From Akebia trifoliata (Eukaryota > Streptophyta > Magnoliopsida > Ranunculales > Lardizabalaceae): 64,000 nt of DNA. Where the stretch lies: assembly GCA_017979445.1 (NCBI GenBank), contig CM030705.1, positions 11,632,679 to 11,696,678 of the forward strand, in the 5' to 3' direction. Position 1 is the first letter of the stretch, and every line of letters begins with the position of its first letter. The position numbers and the translations under genes are program-made. Below the pieces are notes generated by a model. The model made no database searches, was not told the origin of the DNA, and saw only the letters and a list, made by a program, of their open reading frames with translations. Below are positions 36,331 through 47,506 of this stretch, piece after piece.

Positions 36331-39300
36331 AGCAAGTTGATCAGCTATTACTAAGCTTACTTTTCTTAAGCTACCTTAAGCAGCTATGAAAAAAGGTGGT
36401 GGGTGGGTGGTTTTAATTTTTAAATAAAGAAATATTCTGATTCTCCAATCAGGATTTTTGTTATGTAAGGTATTCAAAGGAGTCAAAACTTCTTTAATTT
36501 ATCTCAAAAGAGATGCTAAGGTATTGCCCAAGTGGGCACATATAACAAATTTTTGTAGAAGTTGTCACATGTAAGATCACCATCTTCTTCATCCTTGTTT
36601 TTTTGTTAATGCTTTTAAATGATTTTCTATAAATAATTAGTCATATTTGAAATGCGGTGCAAGAGAATTGAAATGCTAAAAAGAAATAACTTTAAAGTGA
36701 TCCCGACTTGTACCTAAACCAAATAAATGCGCCCATTTGGACATCATTGCAACTTCAGAGGGGATGGTAGAGACAAAGATGCTACACAAAGGAGTATTAA
36801 TGGAAGTAGTGAAGAGAGTGGAGGACAATGATGTATCATATCTCCAGACCTAGGGCCGTGATTGCTTTACCGCTAGAGTCTTGAAAATCGGACTCATTTT
36901 TTATACTCTCACTTTGGACTCTCCCTTCACATCACCACACGAAACCATAAATATTTGGACTTGTGCATCCCCAAGTAGTCACTACCATTATCATATCTCC
37001 AGGCCAAGGGTGGAGTCATTTGGTTTGGGGGAGAAACTAGAAAGATAATTAATAATGTCAGTAATTGCCTTATCGTTAGAGTCTTGACAATCTGATTCAC
37101 TTTTTTTGTACTCACTTTGGACTTCCCCCTTCACATCAATACCGTACAAAATCATAAATATTTGGACTTGTATATCGCGAACCAAAAGGATCTATGATGA
37201 TGTTGATGCAGGACGAAGAATAATCCTCCAATTGGTTCGTTAATTCTCAAAAGAACATTGAATAATTAGACAAAAAAAAAACTAGTTGATTCACACAAAA
37301 TACCAAACAATTGAAAATAAAGAGAAAACTCTATAAAATTTATAAATTTTATTAATCAAAGATATTCCCCCATATTGGAGTTACAATACTATTTATTAGG
37401 AAAATGTCCTATTCCTAGAATAACATGAAAATAGTCAAAATAGAAAAATTACTAAAATAGTAAAAACGAAGTAAGGATGGACATAGATACTATTTGACCT
37501 TAAAAATAAAAGAGAATCGACGATGCATGATTCTGACTTCTATAATTAAAGTTAATAATATAACTAAACTTTCCTAAAATAGCAAAAATGTCTAAAAAGT
37601 AGGGTAAACGAAGGAATCGTGCCTAAAAACAGAAACTACATAGCTTTCTTTGGATCTTGAAGATCTCGACATTTCTACTCAAGGATAGGTCTCCTCAAAT
37701 TATTCTGAATTTGTCATTTGTCCAGATTTGTGGTCCCCCTTGGGCATATTGCATTGCATCCTATGTGAAAGGGAGTCCAAAGTGAGTATATAAAAAGTGA
37801 GTAAGATTATCACAACTCTTAATATTATGTTTTCAAATTGATGAGATATCTCTTGATGACGTCGGTTCCTCTTATAAATTAATTCTTAATGGCCCAAGTG
37901 CTCTCATCTTCAACCTAAATAATAATAATAAAATCCCGGGCTCTAGTTTCTCTTCCCAAATCCATCTTCAAGCTCTTCCACCTATGTTTAATTCCTTTTA
38001 ATTTATATAAGTTATATTCAATTGAATCTCCCAAGCACCAGAATTTTGTAATTTGTTTTTTTTTTCTCTCTCTTTTAATATATCTTCACCTTCTTAGTAA
38101 AAAAAAAAAGAAAACCCTATGTTTTATTCTATCTATAATTCCATCGTTTTATACACTCCTTAAAATCCTTTCTTATAGTATTTATTTAAGGTTGAAGATG
38201 ATTGGTTTAAAAAATAAAAAATCATTAATTGATATTGAGAGGAAAAGAATAAGGGTTTTTGGTCATAAATTGAAGACGAGGGCATCCAATTCACATTCAA
38301 GGGAGGGATGCTATCATTATAGATGAGTATCTCAAATATTCTCCAAAAAATGGAGAGGTTTGCCTAAAACGGCAAAACACTTTTTTTTTTAATTTTTTAA
38401 GAGGGAGCCAATAAAAGTTCTCAAAAATTTGTGGTGATTTACATACCCCCACATTTTAATGAATATTTGAGATACTCCCATATTTTCAAACTTATGATAT
38501 GCCCCCCTTGATGTTGGTTTTCTCTAAGATGATGGTAAGAGACAACCTAAATGCCTTTAATTATCTTTAACTTTAAGATGATATCTAACTCAACCTTCAA
38601 ATCTCAGGTTAAGATATGATTTTTTTTGGAAAAACAGAAAATGATGAAATTTTGAGTCTACGAATGATTAAGGAGAGGTTGAAAACAATTGATTGTAGAC
38701 AATGTTAAATAAATTGAAATTAACTTACTATATAGAAGCTGAAAATGACTATTTTTGGGAAGTTGATAAAGATGCAATTTTGTGGTAGAGAAATATAGGG
38801 TATTTTACAAGAGGCCTAGGCTAAATTGAAAAAGATGGATTCAAGATAATTAAGGTTGAACAGATTAAAAGTAATAAACCATAAGGATTGAATATGACTT
38901 ATTTTTTGTGTTTATTGTCATTTTCTGCTGGAGAAATATTGTACTTATTTTGATCTTTAAGCATAGTGATATCAGTGTGGCTCAATGATTTTTTTGCTAA
39001 TTTGAAAAATTTCAAGTAAATTTATGTGCTGTGGTTGATTTCTTGGTTACCCTTTCTTGTTCGTTCTCTTCGATTAATTTCGTATCCTCGGGGCTGTGGG
39101 TTGCAGAATTCCAATATTCACTCCGACATAGTCGCATTGAATTAAAATACTTACCTACAACAAATCATTGATAACATGGGGTGTACTAAGTCTTCTTGGG
39201 GTAACCTTTTGGCATTGATGATTTGTATCGTTTCCTTACTTTTTTTGCTCCTAGTTGTTAACATATCTTGATCTCATCATTTATTGTTATTTTTTGGGTA

Positions 39301-39477
39301 AAATTGGGGCGGTTCCAAGTTGATCTTGTTTATGTTTTGTTTATGATTGACGTATGGAGAATCCCAACATGTCAACTTGATGCTAATGTTCTCCAAAAAC
39401 ATTTTAAAATGCATTAAAAGTGCAAACAATAACAAGAAGACATAACGGAGATAGCGTTCACGAGTCGTGATAAACTG
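36331..39477. repeat. Intergenic DNA downstream of the P450, with a tandem repeat and LTR-like debris
   Basis: A unit opening TATCATATCTCCAG and closing TAAATATTTGGACTTGT occurs at about 36835-36988 and again at about 36989-37177, the second with an insertion of about 50 bp. Its phrase ACTCACTTTGGACT returns inverted at about 37757-37800 (AGTCCAAAGTGAGTA), so 37.1-37.8 kb may be a foldback or LTR-bounded piece. The part 37200-37560 has LTR-like AT-rich composition. The part 38430-38520 carries the dispersed phrase also seen at 12 and 53.6 kb. No gene is supported. Confidence 0.4.
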
Positions 39478-39626
39478 ACTAAAAAATATATATACTCAAA
39501 CATACTCTATTGATGTGGCATGTGCACAAAACCATAGATTTTTTCCTCGAGATGGATAGAAAAAAAAAATCTATGGTTCTATGCACATTCCATGTCAGTT
39601 GAGTATGTTTTTTTTTCAGTCAATTT
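39478..39626. mobile_element. Small hairpin MITE-like element, copy 2
   Basis: ACTGACTAAAAAATATATAT with ACTCAAACATACTC on the left is mirrored by GAGTATGTTTTTTTTTCAGT on the right, with an inner arm CCATAGATTTTTT / AAAAAAATCTATGG. It abuts the inverted LTR remnant that follows, and may have inserted at its edge. It is related to 34185-34360. Confidence 0.6.
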
Positions 39627-39629
39627 TGT

Positions 39630-40400
39630 AGTGACATGATTTTCGAATATGGAAAATCTTGTTATCACGAAGTTTGGAGTCGTTACTATTCTTTTTTTAG
39701 AAAATGGTGTGGTCACTTGAAAATTATTATTGAAAAAACCAATTTTTGTAAGGTTTGTAGTGACTATCATATGAATAAAGGGTTGGTCAACTTAGAGTTT
39801 AGGTAAGGAGGTCCAGTTAGAGAATGGGAAAGGTATTAGGCACCCCATTCTCTCCCCTTAGGGTGGTTATCTTATTAAACTAAGCCACTTTGAAAAGTAA
39901 AGAAAAAAAAATAGAAAAATATGCATGTTTAATCATAGATGTTAAATGTGAGTGTTGACATGAGTGCAACAATGCACCAACTTTATGAGGAGTATTGATG
40001 TTGGTGTTAGATATAAAGAAGAATATCCCATTGATAAGGATGCCCCCCTAGTATGACTTCATGGCATGTATGTGTGAGATTATGGTAATGTTAGCCTAGG
40101 TATATTTGGGATTCTCCACTAATGGAGCTCCCTTAGTACCATGGCCTTAAGATGCATGCATAACATGACTAGAAACTTGAAAGTTTACCCCCACACGGGG
40201 ACATCTTTTATCATCATGGCCATGCATAGTGTAGGTATGTGTGTAAGATGTATACATTATGATGAGATGAGTTTCAATGGGCTTCAACACCGATCCTTTC
40301 GGTGATCAAACCATCTTGAACATTTCATATCCAAGGTTAAGGTCCAACTTACCGATAATGGGAGAGGGTGTTTCAATCCATCTTAGGACTTTGCAGAAAA
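39630..40400 (-). mobile_element. Ty3/Gypsy-type LTR remnant, opposite orientation to the one at 31.5 kb
   Basis: On the minus strand AGTAACGACTCCAAACTTCG (about 39667-39686) matches GGTAACGACTCTAAATCCTC at 33262. The phrase GGGTGCCTAATACC (39834-39847 inverted) matches GGGTGCCTAATGCC at 33118. The rest is too decayed to delimit, and the left end at 40400 is a guess. Confidence 0.4.
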
Positions 40401-40762
40401 AATAAAAAAAGATTGAGGGAGGAAAAGAGGGAAATTTTAAAACAACTTAAAATTGAATTGCCCTATTCCCACCTTGACCCTGGATCTTCTTCTTTCTCAA
40501 GTCTTGAGTGAAGTTTTTTGAGATGGAGGTTTAGAGAAGGGAAAGAGAGTGGAAATGGAAGAGAGTTTCTTTTAATAGAGTTTAAAGAAGAGAAGGGCTT
40601 AAAGCTCCTCAGGAAGGGTCAGTTAAGTGTTCAAACCCCACGAAGCAATGAATTCAATGAGGCCTCTCTCCAGGGTTCACCAAGTGAAAACTGGAAAATT
40701 CGACATGAATAAGTAATCATATGTCCTTCCACAAACAATTCATTGGGCTTGCATTAAAAGTA

Positions 40763-41115
40763 GGGTGAATTACCATTTCGTGAGCTGAAAATGAGTTATT
40801 TACAATTCAGGCGAACAGTTCATTTTAATTACCAAAACGTTAATGATCATGTTTTCATTAAAAAAATTTCAAAACGGTAACGGATTCTACGATTTTAAAG
40901 TGATTATTTCACAGGTTTAAATGACAATTTATCAGGTTTAAAGTGACTATTTCCAATTAGTCACTTCAAACCTGTGAAATTGTCACTTTAAAGCTGCTAA
41001 ATAGTCACTTTAAAAACCTCCGAATTCATTATTGTTCACGTTTTGAAAATTAAAATGAATAGTGAGCTGGAATTGTATATTCGTCAAAAGTTGATCACTT
41101 TTTCGTAAATATCCC
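40763..41115. mobile_element. Mutator-like foldback MITE, 353 bp
   Basis: It is flanked by the exact 9-bp direct repeat TTAAAAGTA (40754-40762 and 41116-41124), the hallmark target duplication of Mutator-like elements. The ends GGGTGAATTACC and, inverted, GGGATATTTACG open inverted repeats that stay alignable for about 85 bases (TACAATTCAGGCGAACAGTT / TACAATTCCAGCTCACTATT). The middle is itself palindromic (TCACTTTAAACC / GGTTTAAAGTGA). There is no ORF. Confidence 0.85.
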
Positions 41116-41238
41116 TTAAAAGTAAAGAACTTAGACATGAGTTCAGATCTTATCCTACATCCTCATTGATCCATCTCTAGAATCTAGATCTCTGGTTTGA
41201 ATTCCCCCTCATATCCAATACATTCTTGCCATACTATA

Positions 41239-41782
41239 TAGCGGTGCAATTTGGTTAGGTTCAAACCGAGAACCGAACCAAAACGAAAGCTTTGGGATGG
41301 TTTGGTTTGGTTTGGTTTGAAACAAGTTGCGGTTCAATTCCGGGTTACAAAATGGAGAACTGATCAATTTGGTTCGATTCTTGGATCAAGCTTGTATAGA
41401 ATCAAACCAAACCGAGAATTGACCCCTTATGTAATAAATAAATATATATGTATATAATAATTATTATGAAATATTTTAGGAGTTAAGACACATATTAGTG
41501 ATCTTTTGTGGATAAACTAATGACTTTTTATGGATAGATTAGTGATTTATTGTATGAAATCTTATGTTTATTATATGTTTGTTTTTACATTAAAAATTAG
41601 TACTTATAATTTATAGAATATTGACAACCTATAGAACTGAACTGAACCAAACCGACTTTAGTTTGGTTTCATTCCAATAGAATTTGGTTTGGTTCTGGTT
41701 CTTATTTAGTGGAATCAACCTATATCAGTTTGGTTCCAATTTGACCTCAAATCGAATAAAACCAAACCAAGTTGCACCCCTA
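41239..41782. mobile_element. hAT-type MITE, 544 bp
   Basis: The left end TAGCGGTGCAATTTGGTT and the right end, inverted TAGGGGTGCAACTTGGTT, match at 16 of 18 positions and carry the TAG..GTGCAA form of hAT ends. The flanking octamers ATACTATA (41231-41238) and TTACTATC (41783-41790) agree at six of eight positions, a decayed 8-bp duplication. Subterminal regions are packed with TTTGGTTTGGTT and its inverse. There is no transposase. Confidence 0.75.
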
Positions 41783-41874
41783 TTACTATCTTCATGCCTG
41801 GTTTCACATTCACACAAGCTATCCGATAATAAGATGAATTGTATTAAAGATGCATGAGATACACTATAACGTTG

Positions 41875-42430
41875 TCAGTGTATCTCATCACAAATGGAAT
41901 GTTGTGATGGAGGATATTCTAGAATATTTATTAACCAAGTCTCTTGCAAGAAGTGGAAGGTTGCATGAAATAAATTAACCAAGTCAGCACAATTATTATT
42001 CATAGAGACCACATGCTTTAATTCTTTCAAGATCAATATTGTCTCCGCATATGAAGTCTGAGAAATCAACCAAAGAACCAAGTGAGACCAGAAGCACTTG
42101 TGTCCCTTGCAGCAAAACCAATGATTGAAGTGGTGTCTCTGAGGAACTTATCACTCTTATGACCTCCTCCTTGATATTTGATCAATGTGGATAATAGACC
42201 ATTAGCTCGAACCCCTTTAAACATCTCTTTCTTCTTTATAGAAATCAATTCATCTGTTATGTTATGATGATCTATGGTTTTTCATGTGTTTGCTAGCATA
42301 TATATTTCCCCTCTTTTCTAACTCTCAACAAACGCAACAACTTCCACCATGAAGTAGGCACTAAATATCTGCCTCTATAGGCCATTCCACTAAACTGGAT
42401 GCTTTGTAATCTATTTGGGTAATCTGATAA
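41875..42430 (-). pseudogene. Degenerate CYP96A-like P450 pseudogene
   Basis: On the minus strand short frames align in order with the intact P450 at 34795. YRGRYLVPTSWWKLLRLLRV (about 42310-42370) matches its residues 225-242. Then comes ISIKKKEMFKGV with LLSTLIKYQ, DKFLRDTT, GFAARDTSASGLTWF and LKELKHVVSMNN (I-helix and beyond), followed by a ruined DLVNLFHATFHF region. Stops and shifts break it, the N-terminal third is absent, and the haem-binding loop is gone. It is a truncated duplicate in opposite orientation to its parent family member. Confidence 0.85.
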
Positions 42431-42703
42431 TCTAGATTGGCACATAGTTGAGGATTTTACATTGCACATCCCAAGAATACCTAGGCGATGTGGGACTATG
42501 CTAACAACTATGTCTAGTATGCATGCCCCCCATCACTGTCTGATACAAATATCTCCATCTTTGTCTCATTTCCTCCTCAATTTATTCTATTTCGGGATTT
42601 AATTACTTTCTAGCTCTTTGCTTTATTTTCTTTAAAGTTATTTACATGCTTCCGCTATGTCAAATGTCAATCTAACATAAAATTATAAAAAGATGGTTAC
42701 TAT

Positions 42704-43138
42704 CTAAAATGTTGACTCCATTCCTTTGAAAACTCTCTTATTTCTCTCCAACCAAAATCCCCAAGAAGTGGCAAAAGGAATGAACCTCCATAAGGTTTTC
42801 TTTCTTCCCAAAAACAAACAAGGATCCCAACTTTGAAAAAGAGAGAATGCCGAATTTGGAACCACCCAAAAGACCTTGAAAAGGCCTAACAAATGAGACC
42901 AAATAGAGAAACATAGCTTGCAATGAATCAAGATGTGATCCACAAACTCACCACAAGAGTTACATAGGAAGGACAAATTTGGAGTCACAAAGCCCCTACA
43001 GGATTTTAAAAAAAACGCACCTTGGAGGGAGCTTTTGGTCTCCCAATAATAGCATATGGGAAATGAAGAAGAGCATTTGAGGGAATTGACAGCCCTGATT
43101 GGCTTAAATATATTGGATATAATTATTTTTCTGCACAA
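42704..43138 (-). pseudogene. LINE ORF2 C-terminal fragment
   Basis: A 144-codon minus-strand frame carries CNSCGEFVDHILIHCKLCFS, IWSHLLGLFKVFWVVPNS and WRFIPFATSWGFWLERNKRV then FKGME. These are the zf-RVT C..C..E..DH.L.HC motif and the C-terminal W..IP....W.W.ERN.R.F motif of plant LINE ORF2. The reverse-transcriptase core is missing, as expected for a 5'-truncated LINE copy. Its right edge is close to the hAT-like element that starts at 43176. Confidence 0.8.
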
Positions 43139-43175
43139 CTGATATTGAGGCTATTTTTGGTCATCCAGACCTAGG

Positions 43176-44530
43176 CAGGGGTGGAGCCAGGTTTTTTGGT
43201 CAGTGGGCTAAGTGCTAAAAATGGTCGATTGATAATCTTGATATTTTATCTATGCAAATATTTGCCTGGTCATGCAAAATATATATGATTGACCAAATGA
43301 CTTTCAAATTTGAATGAGAGATTTCTATTGGACCATTTGTTGAGGTGATGATCTCATACTTCAATACTACAATAATATAGTACTCTCAAGATTTTAATAA
43401 GATCATTGATTTCAGATGGATTACCAAATTGGCAATCCAGCACCACATCCCTCTTCTAGATTTCATGGAGACAGATTCCATTTTTTTTTTTTTCAAAAAT
43501 AATATTTTTTGGGCTTCTTACCAGGTTTTAAAAATGGACGGTGACAGAGATCCCACCTAACTCCCAAATTTAAAGTTAAAATTTAATGGTGAAAATATAA
43601 CATTTTTTAAGTTTTCTTTTCAAAGTTGATAGAATTTTGTCTTCAACATCCCTATGGCCAGATGATGTTTTTAGATACCAAAAGGTAAGCTCAATGACCC
43701 TTGGTAAGATTTCAAATCTTACTAAGTTCTAAGACTAGCCTTACTCGTTAATCTTTTGAGAGATTTACAGGGCACACCTGACTGTTGCATTTTTATTACA
43801 AAAACTCCCTTGAAGTTTTGACAACTTCAAGGGAACCTTGCTTTATGAAGTTTTGTTACCCACCAAGCCTTACATTATCAACTTTTGTTACCCAGCAAAC
43901 CTGAAGCGGGGATCGTGTCGTAAAATTCAAATTTGATGCGGTTAATTTGTTACTAAACATAACTTAGAGTGGATCCTAACCATGTCAATTTGTGGCATCC
44001 AAAAACATGATATAATGTCATAGGGTTATCAAAGACAAAATTCTAAGATCTATGAAGAAAATTCTAGAAAAAAGGTTAATTTTCACTGTTTAATTTCAGT
44101 TTTAAATTTGGGACTCCAGAGGCTATCCATTGTCAACCACTTTGATCAAGCTCAAAAAGGGTTTTTTTTTCTTATTTGAATCAGATTTTTTACAAGAAAT
44201 CTAGATGTTTGTGGTGTTGGATTACCAATTTGATAATCCATGCGGGTCCAACGACCCTAAGTAAGATTTGAAATCTTACTAAGTTAGTCATGCTAGCATG
44301 ATTCATAAAATAAGGTTTGTTCAGTAACCAACTTGATAATGCAAGGTCATTTGTAATAAAATTGCAGCAGATAAGTCTCTCCGCTAAAACTCTTGTGTGA
44401 GGGCTTGCATGTCGTCCATTTGAAAAGCGCAGGAGGCCTCCCTAATATCAATTAAAATATAAGGTGTTAATAATAAAAAATTTAAGAAGTTCAGTGGGGC
44501 TATAGCCCCCACTGGTCCCTTCAGCCCCTG
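43176..44530. mobile_element. hAT-like element, 1.36 kb, containing inverted MULE-like repeats
   Basis: Ends CAGGGGTGGAGCCAGG and, inverted, CAGGGGCTGAAGGGACC recall the CAGGGGCGGAGCCA termini common in plant hAT families. The flanking octamers GACCTAGG (43168-43175) and GACCTGGG (44531-44538) agree at seven of eight positions. Inside, 43426-43750 and the inverted copy 43970-44310 both match the element in intron 2 of the Lin1-like gene (17.72-18.02 kb). Between them is an 11-bp hairpin CCCTTGAAGTT/AACTTCAAGGG. There is no transposase ORF. Confidence 0.7.
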
Positions 44531-44831
44531 GACCTGGGCTCAATTCCCTCCAACACTGGGTTACTGATCTCATTAACAGAAGAAAGATTACCATAAGAAG
44601 TTAAATCTGTATATGATATGAATTCTTATTTTCACATTCCAAGTACTTTATCTATTTATATTTGTTGACATTATTCATTCATCCAACCCCAGATATTTGG
44701 ATCAGGCTTTGATGATGATAAAGGATAATTTTTTTTTTGTGTGGTACTTATCAGGCAATACATATGATATGTTAAAATCTTCATCTGCAGTTTTGTTTAC
44801 TTTCTTCAGTCTTTATAAATTGTTTGAGAAA

Positions 44832-45212
44832 TTAGTGATATGAGCTCAATGTTTTAACATGTTTTACAAATGCGAAAGAACACTTTTGAAGATGGTATGA
44901 ATTCCACAAGTAAGAATTCATACTATATACTGAGGAAAGAACACTTTTGGATAGTGTTGCATTGATCCAACTAAGTAGATATTGATTCTTTTTGTACCAG
45001 ATTTGGTAAGTCGAATTAATATCGGCTTTATCCTCATCATTAGAGACAATGAGATGTTTGGGAGGGCAAGGTTTAGACCCATCGATAATTCTAATAAGAT
45101 CATGACTTTGAAGTACATGTAAAAACTGAGATATCCAGAGGAGATAATTGGATCGATCAAGCTTCACAAAAACAAGATAGGAGATGTTGGGAATGGTGAA
45201 TAATGCAGCCAT
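44832..45212 (-). pseudogene. Ty1/Copia gag N-terminal remnant
   Basis: A 126-codon minus-strand frame has VKLDRSNYLLWISQFLHVLQ, IRIIDGSKPCPPKHL and YLLSWINATLSKSVL. These are the gag features of plant Copia elements (L...NYLLWKSQ..P.L......G..DG....PP..., LLSWI.ATLSE.VL). The frame then degenerates. It lies just downstream of a primer-binding site and LTR on the same strand, so it is the start of the internal region; pol is absent. Confidence 0.8.
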
Positions 45213-45275
45213 GATGAAGAAGATATCAAAGAAATAGAAGTGGTAGATTGGAAAAAGACGGTGTGAACCAAGTTA

Positions 45276-45289
45276 TGACTCTGATACCA
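45276..45289 (-). other. Copia primer-binding site for initiator tRNA-Met
   Basis: On the minus strand the sequence is TGGTATCAGAGTCA, one base off the complement of the plant initiator tRNA-Met 3' end (TGGTATCAGAGCCA). It is preceded by ...TTTTTTCA, the expected CA end of a leader LTR, and followed 64 bases later by the gag ATG at 45212. Confidence 0.75.
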
Positions 45290-46192
45290 TGAAAAAACAA
45301 AGACTTAAAACAGATTTAGATTTCAATGCACTACGTGAAAACTGGAAAATTCTACAGAAAAAATTGACGGGTTAAGGCCCACGAATTTTAGAAACTGAAT
45401 TTTGACGGTCTAAGACCCTCGAAATTCTTGATGTTCCCAGATTTGACGACTAAGAGCTGTCGAATTTCTCTCATCCTTCATTAATTTGATAGATTCGACT
45501 CGTCGAAAAACAAAATTTGACAATGAAAAATTCGACTCCTATTCGACCTCTTGGTCCATCGAATTTTATGAAATTTGACGGCCCAAGACTGTCAAATTTG
45601 GGTTTTTTTTCACATTGTGATGCACACTTTGTTGTGCTTTTCTTTCTGTATAAATAGAGATAACAACAAAACAAATTTGAGCAACAATCAAAGAGAGTTT
45701 GTTATGTACATATACAATAACTTGACAAGATACATAGCTAGAGAATCTAATCTAAATTTCTTTTGTAACTGCTACTGATCTGGAGATATTGAGACTTAGT
45801 CAAAACTCTAGATTGATGCTGATCTGGAGTCTGTTATGGAATTCTGATTTGATGCATGATTATTAACAACTCATACGAGGACCAATTTGACATTCATCAA
45901 AGATACTCTGAGACAAGAACAAATTATTCAATCTGACATCCTATTTAACTGGAAAAAATCTTTCTATCTTTGACAATAGATCAAACAAAATCATTAATCC
46001 TTTCTTCATTAACAAAAATCCTAAAGGAAATCGCAAAAACACCAAACAACACATAGTCTTCTTGATTCAAAGATCTAAAACTAGCTCAGAATGAAAATTT
46101 TCAAGATCTAGATTTTACCAGATCTCCACTAAACTACTTGTCGGGAAACTAGATGAAAGCGTAGGGAAACTAGATAAAAGAGATTTAGATCA
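45290..46192 (-). mobile_element. Copia leader LTR remnant, split by a mini-CACTA
   Basis: The LTR ends at 45290 next to the primer-binding site and continues to the right on the plus strand. It is interrupted by the mini-CACTA 45329-45619. On the minus strand it then reads on through a TATTTATACAG start-like motif near 45645-45657. The far end is unknown; it may reach the hAT insertion at 46193. Confidence 0.5.
45329..45619. mobile_element. Mini-CACTA (En/Spm-type) element, 291 bp
   Basis: The left end CACTACGTGAAAA and the right end, inverted CACAATGTGAAAA, are CACTA-type termini. Both are flanked by ATG (45326-45328 and 45620-45622), the 3-bp duplication of this superfamily. Inside are at least four variants of a subterminal palindrome of the form TTTGACGG..TAAGACC.TCGAATTT, the kind of site bound by CACTA transposases. 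There is no coding capacity. It inserted into the Copia LTR. Confidence 0.85.
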
Positions 46193-47479
46193 ACCAAACC
46201 TAGGGCTGTCAACGGATAGATATCCCATCGGATAGTGATATATCCGAATTCGAAGATGAATTTTTTTAATGATATCCGAATTCGAATCCGAATCCGATCT
46301 GATATCACTAATCAATATTCGAATTCGTATCCGAATAAATTATCGAATATCCGACATTATCCGATTCGAATCCGATTACAAATCGAATTCGAAACTATCC
46401 GAAATTTATCCGATTCGAATCCGATTGCAAATCGAATTCGAAAATTATCCGAAACTTATTCATGATTCGAAAATTATCCGAATTTTATTTAGAGAAATTC
46501 TATTGCCACCCCAACTTTTTCTAACACCACTCTAATTCCATTATGTAATGCTAATTCTAAAATTAGATAATATGACAAGATTCATTTAATAATTTAAAAA
46601 GAAATTTAGGATAATATTGGATATCCGATAATTTTTTCGGATATGAATTTGAACTCTCATTTGGCCTTATTTTTATACAAATTTATTACATCTAACTTCC
46701 ACATGTAAGCTTCAACTCTTGAGCATCTTCGCTATCTATGAGTAACTTCTACAAGTCGCAAGTCAAAATTTTATCATAGATGGAATTCAAGTTAGAAGAT
46801 GAGAGGATGGGTGGATTCCTCCTTAGTATTCAAAAATGCACATCACAGGACAACATTCACAAGGTGGATGATCGTTGTATCAATTGTTATCTACAAGGAC
46901 CCTTTGGACATTCCCTGCACTATCAACCATCAGTGGTTCAACAAACATAAACAAAATCTCTATTAAACAGAAACAACAGACACTTTGAACTGTAATATGG
47001 AGTAGAATCAAACCTCGTATCCCTGGTAAAAGGTATCTTTGGTATTAAACATTTACGACAACAATGTATCTCTCTTCCAAACAGGAACACCAGTAAATTT
47101 TTCTAGAGGCAATTTGGGCAATAACCAAACTGGTGCGCTATCAACCCATAATCCATCACTAGTGATCTTGTGTGTAAAATCAGGATATTTTTTTATTCTC
47201 TACAATTATCCAAAAAAAAAAAAAATTCAAGTTCATATAATCATCGAGGAATGAGAATTAACTAAACCTATATGTTGAAAAAAAAAAAATAGGAGAGAGA
47301 GTCAATATCTTATTGGATCTATTGTCCAACCAGTCATCCAGGTTTTCTATCAACATATCAATGCAGGACAGCTATGTACATGTCCGTGTCTTTGTTACAC
47401 AGCTTGTCGCTATCCACATGCCCCTGCTCAAATCTAAATTTTAGTTCAATCCACGTTGGATGCTGTATCAAATCACAAA

Positions 47480-47506
47480 ATAATAATAATAATAATAATA
47501 ATAATG
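47480..47506. repeat. Microsatellite (AAT)n
   Basis: A run of about nine TAA/AAT units lies within the large hAT element. Confidence 0.9.

Noticed and set aside
40677..40708. CACTA-like end (CACCAAGTGAAAACTGGAAA)
   Set aside because: It shares GTGAAAACTGGAAAATTC with the mini-CACTA at 45329 but lacks the CACTA start, a partner end and a duplication.
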